Source of the DNA: Caldifarciminota bacterium
GTDB taxonomy: Bacteria > Hydrothermota > Hydrothermia > Hydrothermales > JAJRUZ01
Length of the DNA: 64,000 nt
Assembly (NCBI GenBank): GCA_024277525.1
Contig: JAJRUZ010000019.1
Span: forward strand, 1 to 64,000
Direction: 5' to 3'
The notes below the pieces were generated by a model. The model saw only the letters and a list, made by a program, of their open reading frames with translations, made no database searches and had not been told where the DNA came from. Position 1 is the first letter of the stretch, and each line of letters opens with the position of its first letter. Both the position numbers and the translations under genes were made by a program. Of this stretch, positions 45,587-54,602 are shown one piece after another.

Positions 45587-46769
45587 TTCTTTTAAAATCA
45601 GAACTAATGGTTTCAAAGAAGTCTCTAAGTGATTTCATATTTTCATCCTTTTGAAGACGATCAATGAATTCCATCACATAAATGATGAGAATTGAGAAAA
45701 ATAAAGAAAGAATAAGACCGCCAACTAATACTACACTTCTCTTAGGCACTTTTTCCCTTTTTTTATAATCGGGCTCTGACACAACACTGAAAAAGGGAAT
45801 TGACTTAGAAGCTTCTATTCTCGTTTTTTCCAACTCTTCTAAAATTAAAGAATACAAATCACTTAAAACTCTCTGTCTTCTCCAAAGTCTCATTAATGTA
45901 ATACTTGCTTCCGGTACTTTTTCCAAAGGGAGTCCGAAGCCGGCTCCGTATCCTTTTGATTTTCCTCCTTTCTCAATTTCTCTTAATTTCTTCTTTAATT
46001 CTTTCCACTTTTTCTTTGCCCTTTTAACCTCAATATTCAATGTATCTCCTATGGTGGAAAGTAAAGTCTTATAATATATCTCTGCTTCTATTTCTTCTTT
46101 TTTCAATTGTGCATAGTTTTCAAATATAAAGCGATACTCCCCGTAATCTCCCTCTAAACTATGCACCTTATATTTTTCCTGCATGAATCTGAAGGAATCT
46201 TCCACAGCGGTTAACTCATTCTTTATTTCGGTAAATCTTTCGTTGAGTAACTTCATCCTTTGCTCATAAAATTGGGTATAAATTTTTCTTATAAAATTGT
46301 CCAGATTTTCTATTACTTTATTGAGTATTTTGATTCCGGTTTGAGGATGGGAGTACAAGAAGATCAAATTCACCATCCCTTCCGGTCCTGTCTTCACTTT
46401 ATAAAATTCCTCAAACTTGGAGAGTGCCTGTTCTATATCTCCGACACGGAATGTATCCATAAGATTTAATTTTTTTATGACCGGCTCGATTACATCTCTA
46501 TTTTTTGCAAAGGCAGACAAAATATCCGAAGGTGTGATGATTCCTCCGAATCCTTTTGGAAGCCCTTCCATCAATCTTATGTATTCCGCAGGTAAAACTT
46601 CTCCCTCTCCCACTATTTTTGTTCGATAAGGAATTAGAGAAGCTTTTATTATATATCTTCTCGGAACAAGAAAAGTGACAATTACAACAAGAATAACTGA
46701 TATAATCACAAATTTATAAAAAATTTTTATCCATTTTAAAAAAACTTTTAAAATAACATCAAAATTCAT
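45576..46769 (-). CDS. Wzz-type chain-length determinant (polysaccharide co-polymerase)
   Basis: 397 residues: an N-terminal transmembrane helix (FVIISVILVVIVTFLVPRRYIIKASLIP) with the typical following PxxY-like strand, a long periplasmic coiled coil (MKLLNERFTEIKNELTAVEDSFRFMQEKYKVHSLEGD), and a C-terminal transmembrane helix (VVLVGGLILSLFFSILIIYVMEF) after FFSVVSEPDYKKREKVPKRS. There is no C-terminal tyrosine kinase domain. It overlaps the Wza-like gene by 4 nt, making a surface-polysaccharide export pair. No glycosyltransferases are nearby. Confidence 0.85.
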   Translation of the reverse strand: MNFDVILKVFLKWIKIFYKFVIISVILVVIVTFLVPRRYIIKASLIPYRTKIVGEGEVLPAEYIRLMEGLPKGFGGIITPSDILSAFAKNRDVIEPVIKKLNLMDTFRVGDIEQALSKFEEFYKVKTGPEGMVNLIFLYSHPQTGIKILNKVIENLDNFIRKIYTQFYEQRMKLLNERFTEIKNELTAVEDSFRFMQEKYKVHSLEGDYGEYRFIFENYAQLKKEEIEAEIYYKTLLSTIGDTLNIEVKRAKKKWKELKKKLREIEKGGKSKGYGAGFGLPLEKVPEASITLMRLWRRQRVLSDLYSLILEELEKTRIEASKSIPFFSVVSEPDYKKREKVPKRSVVLVGGLILSLFFSILIIYVMEFIDRLQKDENMKSLRDFFETISSDFKRTKT

Positions 46770-47434
46770 GGCACAATTATTATATCTTTATCTTCAAGAT
46801 AGGGATTCTGTTGCATGTCTCCTTCTTTTAAATATTTCCATATATAAATCGTGTCTTTTTTATTTTCTCTGTATAAAACCACTTTTTTAATTTCATTTTT
46901 AACACCCGCAGATTTTAAAGCATCATACACTCTTGATAACCTTCTCAATCTTAAAGTTCCCGGATTATTAACATTTCCGACCACTTGAACTTCAATTTCT
47001 CCGAGTTCTGCGAGATATACCCGCAGTGTTATGCCAGCAAATTTCTTCTTTAATTCTTCACTTATTTCTCTTTCAATTTCTTTCAATGTTTTCCCCTCGA
47101 CTTTAAAAAATCCCAAATTCGGACCTTTGATCTCGGATGATGGTTCTGTTTCAAACGGAGAACTCAAAGAAAATGATTTTATAGAGGTCGGAGAAGTTAT
47201 AATCCATATTTCTCCGGAATTTGTTACCTGTTGCATATAAATTTGATTAAAAGTTCCGTAAAAAACGAATAATAGAATGTCTCCTTTATTCACTTTATAA
47301 TTAGCGGGAACACTATATGCATTTGTGGAAGAAATATAAGGAATAAAAGAAGAAGGAACATAGTAGTAAATATTCCTTTCTGGTTTCGCATTCTGAATAT
47401 GCGGAGTTTGAAAAATCAAAAATATTAAAAGCAT
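46766..47434 (-). CDS. Wza-like polysaccharide export protein
   Basis: 222 residues: N-terminal signal (LLIFLIFQTPHIQNA), a Poly_export domain (NYKVNKGDILLFVFYGTFNQIYMQQVTNSGEIWI, LKEIEREISEELKKKF), then an SLBB domain (IEVQVVGNVNNPGTLRLRRLSRVYDALKSAGV). No lipobox Cys is visible, unlike E. coli Wza. It forms the outer-membrane or periplasmic part of an exopolysaccharide export channel with the Wzz-like partner. Leaderless-type promoter shared divergently with mtnA. Confidence 0.85.
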   Translation of the reverse strand: MLLIFLIFQTPHIQNAKPERNIYYYVPSSFIPYISSTNAYSVPANYKVNKGDILLFVFYGTFNQIYMQQVTNSGEIWIITSPTSIKSFSLSSPFETEPSSEIKGPNLGFFKVEGKTLKEIEREISEELKKKFAGITLRVYLAELGEIEVQVVGNVNNPGTLRLRRLSRVYDALKSAGVKNEIKKVVLYRENKKDTIYIWKYLKEGDMQQNPYLEDKDIIIVP

Positions 47435-47438
47435 AGTT

Positions 47439-47468
47439 TTGATTTTAATGGATTTATTATTTTAAAAT
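47439..47468 (+). promoter_or_regulatory. Promoter of mtnA, near-leaderless
   Basis: TTGATT (47439-47444), an 18-bp spacer, TAAAAT (47463-47468), then 10 nt to the ATG at 47479. Its -35 overlaps the -10 of the divergent wza promoter, so the two probably exclude each other. Confidence 0.55.
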
Positions 47469-47471
47469 CAA
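47442..47471 (-). promoter_or_regulatory. Promoter of the wza-wzz pair, leaderless type
   Basis: On the minus strand TTGATT (47466-47471), an 18-bp spacer, TAAAAT (47442-47447), then 7 nt to the ATG at 47434. Confidence 0.6.
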
Positions 47472-47478
47472 TTTTATA

Positions 47479-48498
47479 ATGAAAAGAATCCCTGAGCCTT
47501 TAATTTTCACCGGTAAGGTATTAAAAATTTTGGATCAAAGGAAACTTCCATTTAAAGAGACATATTACGAGGCAAAGACATATTCTGATGTCAAGAACGC
47601 CATAAAAAAAATGGTATTAAGGGGTGCACCTTTAATAGGAATAGCAGGAGCGTATGCGGTCATTTTGGGATTGAGGAAAAAGTTTAACCTTCAAAACTTC
47701 TATCAGATGAAAAATGAACTGTTATCTTTAAGAAAAACAGCATACAATCTGCATTATTCACTTTTAAGAATAGAAAATCTTATAAAAAACGGAGCAGAAT
47801 TTGATGAAATTCTTAGAGAAATAAGTAAGATTTTTGAGGAGGAAAAAAGAAGGTGTGAACTCATTGGAACAAACGGAAAAAAACTGTTTTCTCGTTTTAA
47901 AAGGATATTAACGCATTGCAATACAGGAAAATTGGCAACAGGAGGAATAGGAACCGCTTTGGGAGTAATATATAAAACAAGGAAAAATATTGAGCATGTT
48001 TTTGTGACCGAAACAAGACCTTATTTTCAAGGTGCAAGATTAACTGCTTATGAGCTTTCAAAAACAAAAATCCCTTTTACTATTATTCTTGACAGTGAAT
48101 CTGCTTTTTTAATGCAACAGGGAGAAATTGACGCGGTAATAGTAGGTGCTGATAGGATAACAAATGACGGATATGTTGCAAATAAAATCGGGACACTTTC
48201 TCTTGCAATCTGTGCAAAGGAATTTAACATTCCCTTTTATGTCGCTGCTCCGATTTCGACCTTTGATTTTAACTTGATAAATTATCATAATATTCCTATA
48301 GAACAGAGGGAAAGTAAAGAAATGAAAGGATGGGGGAAAACGAAGTGGATTCCGGAAAATTATAAATCTTTGTATTTTTCCTTTGATATAACTCCTCCTG
48401 ATTTGATAAGATATTTTATAACAGATGTCGGAAATTTTAAACCGAATGAAATAGAGAAAATAAAAAGGTTCGATTCCTTGGAGAAAAAAAACAAATAA
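47479..48498 (+). CDS. mtnA: S-methyl-5-thioribose-1-phosphate isomerase
   Basis: Isomerises methylthioribose 1-phosphate to methylthioribulose 1-phosphate in methionine salvage. 339 residues with MVLRGAPLIGIAGAYAV near 54, the active-site THCNTGKLATGGIGTALGVI (Cys) near 154, TETRPYFQGARLTAYEL near 182, GADRITNDGYVANKIGTLSLA near 231 (Asp), and YVAAPISTFDFN near 258. It belongs to the eIF2B-alpha-like superfamily, so ribose-1,5-bisphosphate isomerase is a weaker alternative. It is followed 2 nt later by a RAM-domain gene. Confidence 0.93.
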   Translation: MKRIPEPLIFTGKVLKILDQRKLPFKETYYEAKTYSDVKNAIKKMVLRGAPLIGIAGAYAVILGLRKKFNLQNFYQMKNELLSLRKTAYNLHYSLLRIENLIKNGAEFDEILREISKIFEEEKRRCELIGTNGKKLFSRFKRILTHCNTGKLATGGIGTALGVIYKTRKNIEHVFVTETRPYFQGARLTAYELSKTKIPFTIILDSESAFLMQQGEIDAVIVGADRITNDGYVANKIGTLSLAICAKEFNIPFYVAAPISTFDFNLINYHNIPIEQRESKEMKGWGKTKWIPENYKSLYFSFDITPPDLIRYFITDVGNFKPNEIEKIKRFDSLEKKNK

Positions 48499-48500
48499 AA

Positions 48501-48695
48501 ATGCCTAACAAACATTATGCTTTTGTTTTGATAAAGGTTCAAGTAGGTAAAGTTCCTTCGGTTGTTCAAAAACTTTACAATATAAGGGAGGTAAGGGAAA
48601 TTTTTATGATAACCGGTCCATTTGATATATTGGTAATAATTGAGACTGACACATATGACAGGCTCGGTGAAATTCTCGCTGAAGAGATCCAATAA
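48501..48695 (+). CDS. Lrp/AsnC ligand-binding (RAM) domain protein, interrupted by in-frame TAA
   Basis: A stand-alone RAM domain without HTH. 64 residues (KHYAFVLIKVQVGKVPSVVQKLYNIREVREIFMITGPFDILVIIETD...LAEEIQ), then TAA at 48693-48695. The same frame then continues IGGIEDTQTMMAFKTYKYLER to a second TAA at 48759-48761. Intact homologues run straight through with Lys or Glu at the stop position (EEIQKI.GVEDT), so one base change broke it. RAM proteins bind amino acids and act as sensors. The truncated form loses the last strand. Confidence 0.75.
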   Translation: MPNKHYAFVLIKVQVGKVPSVVQKLYNIREVREIFMITGPFDILVIIETDTYDRLGEILAEEIQ

Positions 48696-48776
48696 ATAGG
48701 CGGAATTGAAGACACCCAAACAATGATGGCTTTTAAAACTTATAAATACTTGGAGAGATAAGGTTAGCCAGATAAT

Positions 48777-49475
48777 GTGAAATCACCCTCCCTGATAGCT
48801 GCTTTTATCGGTGGTCTTTTTTCCTTTATATCCCCCTGTATATTGCCCCTTATCCCTGCATATCTTTCATATATAACAGGAACCTCAATTGAAGAATTAA
48901 GGAAAGAAAAAAAATTATCATTTTCCATTTTTCTCCATTCCTTACTTTTTGTTCTGGGGTTTTCCACAATTTTTATTTTTCTGGGTTTTTCTGCTTCTTT
49001 TATCGGCTCATTTTTTATAAACAAAAAAGCAATAATTGAGAAAATTGCAGGCATATTTATAATCATTCTTTCATTCCATTTAACAGGGATCTTCAGATTA
49101 AAATTTCTGGACATAGAAAAAAAACCGAATCCTGCTCAAATTGCGGTTCCCTTTTTAAGGTCATATCTTGTCGGTTTGGCGTTCGGGCTCGGCTGGACTC
49201 CATGCATCGGACCCATTCTCTCTGCAATCCTTGCAATTGCAGCAACTTACGGCTCACCTTTAAAAGGAATTATACTTCTCTCCTTTTACTCACTCGGGCT
49301 TGCAGTTCCTTTTATAATATCCGGACTCTTTATTAATCTCTTTTTTGTTTTCTTTTCGGGTATCAAGAAACATTTAAGGAAAATTGAAATTATTGCAGGT
49401 ATTTTTCTTCTTATACTCGGAATTTTACTCTTAACCGGTGTTTTTTCAAACATTTCTTTTGCACTCGGAGTATAA
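48777..49475 (+). CDS. ccdA: Cytochrome c biogenesis protein CcdA/DsbD-like
   Basis: Transfers reducing equivalents across the inner membrane from thioredoxin. 232 residues and about six transmembrane helices. The paired Cys motifs are FSFISPCILPLIPAYLSYITG near residue 13 and GLGWTPCIGPILSAILAIA near 141. GTG start at 48777. It suggests an extracytoplasmic thiol or cytochrome maturation pathway. The 3' end carries a promoter for the next gene. Confidence 0.93.
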   Translation: MKSPSLIAAFIGGLFSFISPCILPLIPAYLSYITGTSIEELRKEKKLSFSIFLHSLLFVLGFSTIFIFLGFSASFIGSFFINKKAIIEKIAGIFIIILSFHLTGIFRLKFLDIEKKPNPAQIAVPFLRSYLVGLAFGLGWTPCIGPILSAILAIAATYGSPLKGIILLSFYSLGLAVPFIISGLFINLFFVFFSGIKKHLRKIEIIAGIFLLILGILLLTGVFSNISFALGV

Positions 49476-49488
49476 AAAAATTTAAAAT
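49459..49488 (+). promoter_or_regulatory. Promoter of the DUF5362/GWxTD operon
   Basis: TTGCAC (49459-49464, inside ccdA), an 18-bp spacer, TAAAAT (49483-49488). The predicted transcription start (about 49495) coincides with the T-arm-like element. Confidence 0.5.
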
Positions 49489-49494
49489 TTAATA

Positions 49495-49505
49495 GGTTCA
49501 AATCC
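49495..49505 (+). promoter_or_regulatory. T-arm-like leader element upstream of the DUF5362 gene
   Basis: GG-TTCAAAT-CC: a tRNA T-loop consensus with a short stem, 21 nt before the ATG. No Shine-Dalgarno follows. Confidence 0.45.
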
Positions 49506-49526
49506 GCAAAAAATAAAAAAAATATC

Positions 49527-49883
49527 ATGGATATTTACGAAAGTGCATCCAAAGGGTCGGGATGGATTAAATTTTTCGGAATAATAAACATAATAATGGG
49601 CGGACTTCAAGCTTTAACGATAGTCGGGATCTTATGGGCATGGATTCCGATATGGGTCGGAGTGGTTGCATTGCAAACAGCATCCGCAGGTGAAAAGGCG
49701 AGTATAAATAAAAATGAAACAGACCTCATTCAATACCATTTCAAAATTAAGTTTCTCTTCCAACTCATAGGAATATTCATAATCATAGGTCTTGTCATAG
49801 GAATAATAATTCTGATATTTTCGCTGATCTTCTCTGCATTTATAGCAAATTACTTTTCTCAATTCGGAGGAAGTGGGTGGTAA
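49527..49883 (+). CDS. DUF5362-like small membrane protein
   Basis: 118 residues with about three transmembrane helices: WIKFFGIINIIMGGLQALTIVGILWAWIPIWVGVVAL, then a polar loop (QTASAGEKASINKNETDLIQYHFKIK), then LFQLIGIFIIIGLVIGIIILIFSLIF. This looks like the DUF5362 family; function unknown. The next gene (GWxTD) starts directly after its stop. Confidence 0.7.
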   Translation: MDIYESASKGSGWIKFFGIINIIMGGLQALTIVGILWAWIPIWVGVVALQTASAGEKASINKNETDLIQYHFKIKFLFQLIGIFIIIGLVIGIIILIFSLIFSAFIANYFSQFGGSGW

Positions 49884-51038
49884 ATGTTAAGTATTTATAG
49901 TCTTTTTTTTCTTTTTTTTACCAACTATATATATGTTGATACCCTGAATGTTTATATTTTCAAAAAAGTATTTGATAAAGGGGATTCTCTATTGCTCGGT
50001 ATTAAAATTTCTCCTTATATTATGGTATTCAAGAAAACCGAAGAGGGTTTTTCGGGGGGAATAAGTATAGACTTTAATGCCGAATTAATGAACGGAAAGA
50101 AAAGTTTTGTAAGATTTATCAAGAGAATTGACTTTGAAACATATGAAGAAACAAGAGAAAAGGAGAAGAAAATTGATTTTGAAAAATGGATTGTGCTTAA
50201 AGAAAAAGTAAAAAATGTCCATATAGTCTTAAAAGATATTAATTCAGGGAAAAGGTGGGAATATAAAAGAAAATTTATTTTACAGAAGAATTTTGAACCA
50301 GGGGATCCTATTTTCTTTAAGGAAACCGACGACAAAAAAAAGTTTATTATTCCACCTTTAAAAGATACTCTTATATCTATCCTCTTAACTTTTTATGCAG
50401 AAACAAACGGAAAAGCAAAATTTCAAATCTTTGAGAATAAAAAAATTTACACCGAGGAAGAATTTGAATTCAGGCAGGGATTGAACAAAAAGACCTTTAT
50501 TATAAACCCTCCAGAATTTGAGGAAAAAATAGGTTTTAAAATCACATATATTATGAATAACAAAACTTATAGATACCATAAAGAATTTTTTATAAAACCG
50601 GTTGATATTTTCACCGTATATGAGTGGGAGGATCTTTTAAATGCAATGAATATAATTTTTCAAAGGAGGGAACTTGAAAAACTTTATAAAGCAAAGAAGG
50701 AAGAAAGAAAGAAATTATGGAAAGAATTTTGGAAAAAGTATGATTCTGATCCAACCACTCCTCATAATGAAACAGAGATCGAATTTTTGAAAAGGTTTCA
50801 ATATGTAATGAAAAACTTCAGTGGACCCTTAAAAGGTTACAGAACTGATAGAGGAAGAATTTACTTAAAATACGGTCCACCCGATTTTATAGAAGACCAT
50901 CCTTATGAATGGGGTACTTATCCATACCAAATATGGTATTACAATAAATACGGTCTTAAATTTTTGTTTGTTGACAAGACAGGGTTCGGGGATTATGAAC
51001 TTGAGACCGACATAAGGGAAATTTATCCTCAATATTGA
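49884..51038 (+). CDS. GWxTD-domain protein 1
   Basis: 384 residues, signal-like N-terminus (MLSIYSLFFLFFTNYIYVDTL), a beta-rich N-terminal half, and a C-terminal GWxTD domain at about 290-384 (FWKKYDSDPTTPHNETEIEFLKRFQY, GYRTDRGRIYLKYGPPDFIEDHPY, YQIWYYNKYGLKFLFVD). GWxTD proteins occur in Bacteroidota, Acidobacteriota and related candidate phyla and are uncharacterised exported proteins. Tandem with a paralogue. Confidence 0.87.
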   Translation: MLSIYSLFFLFFTNYIYVDTLNVYIFKKVFDKGDSLLLGIKISPYIMVFKKTEEGFSGGISIDFNAELMNGKKSFVRFIKRIDFETYEETREKEKKIDFEKWIVLKEKVKNVHIVLKDINSGKRWEYKRKFILQKNFEPGDPIFFKETDDKKKFIIPPLKDTLISILLTFYAETNGKAKFQIFENKKIYTEEEFEFRQGLNKKTFIINPPEFEEKIGFKITYIMNNKTYRYHKEFFIKPVDIFTVYEWEDLLNAMNIIFQRRELEKLYKAKKEERKKLWKEFWKKYDSDPTTPHNETEIEFLKRFQYVMKNFSGPLKGYRTDRGRIYLKYGPPDFIEDHPYEWGTYPYQIWYYNKYGLKFLFVDKTGFGDYELETDIREIYPQY

Positions 51039-51039
51039 T

Positions 51040-52308
51040 ATGATAAATCTATTTTTGTTTCTGAGTATTTATACATCAAAAGGAAACTTTGATTTTTATT
51101 TATTCCCCTATGTAGTTTACAGAGGGAAAGGAGTCTTCACGATCGAAATATGGTACTCTTTCAATGTAAAGAATACTGCTCTCAAAAAAAAGGGAGGAGT
51201 TGAGGAAGCAAGTTTTGATATTGAAGTGAAATGGAAAGAAATATCCAAGGGTAAACAAAAAAGCGAAAGATGGACTAAAAAGTTTAAAATAGGCGGACAT
51301 TCAGGAGAGACAAAGATTTATGATGTATTTTCCATTAACCTTGAAAAGGGAAATTACGAAATTGCTGTTATATTTGAAACAAAGTCAAGATCCGGTGAAG
51401 TGAAATTTAACAAGAATTTAAATTCTGATTTTCCTTTTATTTCTGACATTTTTATTTCACCTTCCATGGGAAAGGAAGAAAAATATTTTTTTAAAAGACA
51501 AAATATCGGTTTTGAGATAAAATTTCCCTTTGAATTCGTGTATCCTGATACTGTTTTTTATTATTATTATGAACTTTATGGATTTAAGGGAAACGAAAGT
51601 GTCATTTATGAAATTATAAAAAACAACAAAGTGATATACTCTCAGGAAGAAAAAGCACCCGAAGTTAAAAGTGGATTTACATACGGTAGAATTCCCATAT
51701 ATAAGTTCGGTTCAGGAGATTTTGTTTTCAAAGTAAAAATTATAAGAAATGAGCAATTATTATTTGAGAGAGAGGAAAAAGTTAAGTATATCTCACAAAA
51801 GGAATTACAAGAGATGAGAGTTCATCAATTTTATGAGAAATATTTATTTTTTATCGATTACTTCGCATTACCCAGTGAACTTTCCGAATTCAGAAAATTA
51901 AAAAATTTTGAAGCAAAGAAAATGTTTGTTCAAAAATTCTGGAAAAGATTTGACCCTGATCCACAAACTCCTGTAAATGAATTTATTTATGAATTGATTG
52001 AGAGAATAAAGTTTGCCGATCAGAATTTTTCGCTCGGGCTCAAAAGATTGGGTAGATATACGGATAGGGGAAGAATTTACATTAAATACGGGAAGCCTGC
52101 TGAGGTTGAAAATTCTTATTATCCTGAAGCAGAAAGAGCATGGGAATCCTGGATTTACAACGAACCGAGAAGAATGCAATTCATTTTTTCCGATATCAAT
52201 CAGGATGGTAATTACATTCTGATATACTCCTCCATTCCCGAGGAACAGCCCAGCAGGGCTGACTGGGAGAAATGGGTTCCCCAAGAAGCAATCCAGGTAA
52301 GACAATAA
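51040..52308 (+). CDS. GWxTD-domain protein 2
   Basis: 422 residues, paralogous to the preceding gene: short signal (INLFLFLSIYTSKG), beta-rich first two-thirds, C-terminal GWxTD domain at about 300-405 (FWKRFDPDPQTPVNEFIYELIERIKFADQNF, RYTDRGRIYIKYGKPAEVENSYYPEAERAWESWIYN, FIFSDINQDGNYIL). It starts 1 nt after the first copy's stop; its 3' end contains the murJ start. The pair may act together at the cell envelope (inference from arrangement). Confidence 0.87.
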   Translation: MINLFLFLSIYTSKGNFDFYLFPYVVYRGKGVFTIEIWYSFNVKNTALKKKGGVEEASFDIEVKWKEISKGKQKSERWTKKFKIGGHSGETKIYDVFSINLEKGNYEIAVIFETKSRSGEVKFNKNLNSDFPFISDIFISPSMGKEEKYFFKRQNIGFEIKFPFEFVYPDTVFYYYYELYGFKGNESVIYEIIKNNKVIYSQEEKAPEVKSGFTYGRIPIYKFGSGDFVFKVKIIRNEQLLFEREEKVKYISQKELQEMRVHQFYEKYLFFIDYFALPSELSEFRKLKNFEAKKMFVQKFWKRFDPDPQTPVNEFIYELIERIKFADQNFSLGLKRLGRYTDRGRIYIKYGKPAEVENSYYPEAERAWESWIYNEPRRMQFIFSDINQDGNYILIYSSIPEEQPSRADWEKWVPQEAIQVRQ

Positions 52309-53759
52309 GAAAAAAAACCTTTAAAAACCTTTTAATATTTGCTTCAGGGACTTTAATATCACGGATATTCGGATTTTTAAGGGAAATTTTTCTTGCTTAT
52401 TCTCTTGGCGCTTCACACTTATCCGATGTATTTTACGCATGTTTCAGGATTGTAAATTTCTTGAGAGTCTTTCTCGGTGAGTCACTGATGCAAGTGTCCC
52501 TTGTGCCTTTACTTGTATCAATGAAAAATGACAAAAAGAAACTGAAAAAATTTATAGGAGCAACTTTCTCACTCTTTTTTATTATTTCACTTATTCTATC
52601 AATCTTGGGAATTATCTTTTCTCCTTTTCTCATCTCAATTTTTGCTCCTGGATTTAAAAAAATATCTTTTAAATTTATTTATGCACAGAATACACTCAAA
52701 ATCATGTTTCCTTTTGTTTTCTTTATTGTGATATCAGCCTATTTCGGAGCACTCTTAAATTCCGAAAAAAAATTCTTTGTGCCTTCCTTTTCTCCCTTTT
52801 TTTTTAATTTCTTCTTTTTGGTTGTGGGTATCTTTTCTTTATTTTTTTTAAAGCTTAAAGGAAATTTTTTCCTCTATTCGCTTTCGGTCGCAATTGTAAT
52901 AGGAGGTTTTTTTCAGGCATTCTTTCAATTTCCGTTCATTTTAAAAAGGTTTAAAATTTATCTAACAAAGAATATCTTTATACCTGAACTCCGAGACTTC
53001 TTTAAACTGATTATCCCTGCGATTATGGGTGTTATCACAAATGAAGTCATAATCATCTTTACAACCTTTCTTGCTTCTTTTTTACCCGAAGGAGAGCTTT
53101 CTTATCTTTCTTATTCTTTCAGATTAAGACATTTTCCTGTTGCAATACTTGGAATAGGACTTGCAACCGTATCCCTTACTTATATGAGTGAAAATAAAGA
53201 CAAGCTTTTTTATCTTCAAAAAATTTACAAACTTTCAATTTCGGTTCTTTTTCCTCTTGTTCTTTTATTAATCATTCATTCGGATTTTATTGTTAAATTA
53301 TTTTTTGAAAGGGGAAATTTTACTCATGTTGATACCTTAAAAACTTCTGTTGCTTTTATTTTGTTTTGCGTAGGAATTTTACCTTCTTCGCTTTTTAATG
53401 TTCATTTGAATTACTTTTATTCCAGAAAAAAAATAATTCCGGCGAATATTTCTTACTTAAACATGCTTACTTCATTTCTTGTTTTTTCTCCTATTTTATT
53501 AAAAACAATGGGATATGCAGGACTTGCTCTTTCTTCATCAATAGCAAACTTTTTTGCCCTCCTTACCCTTAATTTTTATACGCCTGAATTTATTGATAAA
53601 AAAGAATTCTTAAAATTTATAATAATTTCTTTAATTTTTTCGCTTATTGTTTTAAAAAAGTTTTTTATTAATAATTTTATTGAATTTTCATTTGATTCTT
53701 TTTTATCCTTAATATTCTTTTTTTATTTCAGGAAAAAATGGAAACTCCAAGAAATTTAA
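52272..53759 (+). CDS. murJ: Lipid II flippase MurJ
   Basis: Flips the peptidoglycan precursor lipid II across the inner membrane. 495 residues with about 13-14 transmembrane helices and the MurJ/MviN opening (GTLISRIFGFLREIFLAYSLGASHLSDVFYACFRIVNFLRVFLGE). Other family segments are FFQFPFILKRF near 215 and FFERGNFTHVDTLKTSVAF near 345. It starts 37 nt inside the GWxTD gene with GGGAGAA just upstream. It overlaps scpB by 22 nt. Confidence 0.92.
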   Translation: MGSPRSNPGKTIRKKTFKNLLIFASGTLISRIFGFLREIFLAYSLGASHLSDVFYACFRIVNFLRVFLGESLMQVSLVPLLVSMKNDKKKLKKFIGATFSLFFIISLILSILGIIFSPFLISIFAPGFKKISFKFIYAQNTLKIMFPFVFFIVISAYFGALLNSEKKFFVPSFSPFFFNFFFLVVGIFSLFFLKLKGNFFLYSLSVAIVIGGFFQAFFQFPFILKRFKIYLTKNIFIPELRDFFKLIIPAIMGVITNEVIIIFTTFLASFLPEGELSYLSYSFRLRHFPVAILGIGLATVSLTYMSENKDKLFYLQKIYKLSISVLFPLVLLLIIHSDFIVKLFFERGNFTHVDTLKTSVAFILFCVGILPSSLFNVHLNYFYSRKKIIPANISYLNMLTSFLVFSPILLKTMGYAGLALSSSIANFFALLTLNFYTPEFIDKKEFLKFIIISLIFSLIVLKKFFINNFIEFSFDSFLSLIFFFYFRKKWKLQEI

Positions 53760-54262
53760 AAAAAATAATTGAGGCGCTTTTATTTGCGTCATCAAAGCCT
53801 TTGTCTTTGAAAAAGTTATCCAAAATTACAGGGTTCCCGATTCAGAAAGTAAAAGAAGAAATTGAAAAATTAAAAGAAGAATATTATAGAGAGGATAGGG
53901 CATTCGGAATATTTGAAGTTGCCGGAGGTTATGTTATGTATTCAAGGGAGGAATATGCTGATTATATAAGAAAATTAAGAGGAGACAGTGCTATAAGAAT
54001 TTCAAAGGCAATGTTAGAGACACTTGCAATAATTGCTTACAAACAGCCGATAACAAAGGCTGAAATGGAGATATTGAGGGGAACTTCGGTTGATTGGACT
54101 TTAAAGGGACTTTTGGAAAGAGGGCTTGTTAAGGTTGTCGGAAGAAAAAAAGTGAGGGGAGCACCCCTTTTATACGGTACAACTGATAAATTTTTAAAAC
54201 TTTTCGGTTTAAAATCCTTAGACGAGCTCCCGAGAATGGATTCGTCTTCGGAGAATTTTTAA
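53738..54262 (+). CDS. scpB: Segregation and condensation protein B
   Basis: SMC-ScpAB condensin subunit for chromosome segregation. 174 residues in two winged helices: KKIIEALLFASSKPLSLKKLSKITGFP, FGIFEVAGGYVMYSREEYADYI, and KAMLETLAIIAYKQPITKAEMEILRGTSVDWTLKGLLERGLVKVVGRKKVRGAPLLYGTTDKFLKLFGLKSLDELP. No scpA is adjacent. Last gene of its run. Confidence 0.94.
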   Translation: METPRNLKKIIEALLFASSKPLSLKKLSKITGFPIQKVKEEIEKLKEEYYREDRAFGIFEVAGGYVMYSREEYADYIRKLRGDSAIRISKAMLETLAIIAYKQPITKAEMEILRGTSVDWTLKGLLERGLVKVVGRKKVRGAPLLYGTTDKFLKLFGLKSLDELPRMDSSSENF

Positions 54263-54600
54263 ACTCTAACTCCGAATTTTTTAAGTAATAGGGAAGGTGG
54301 GGGCTGGGAATTTTCTGTGGTGAGTTTGCGGATGGTATAACCCAAATCATTAAATAAAGTCAAAAATTTATGAAGATTTTCAAAAAAATTAATGAGAAAA
54401 GAAAAAGATTTGAATCCGGTTTTGATTTTCACCCCTCTCGGTTTGTTTAAAATTCTGAAAAATTACTGAAAAAACCTGATATTCTTAAAGCATCTTCAAA
54501 AATTCTCCACCACTTTTTACTCCACACGATAACCTTTAATACCTTCTGCCTTGCATGATTCACTGTATAACCCACCGCTAAAAACATATAATACCTGAAC
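54263..54600. other. Noncoding stretch with no recognised gene
   Basis: About 340 nt after scpB. I see no convincing ORF with a start signal, no RNA gene and no clear promoter. It leads into the hairpin repeat block. Confidence 0.4.
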
Positions 54601-54602
54601 TT

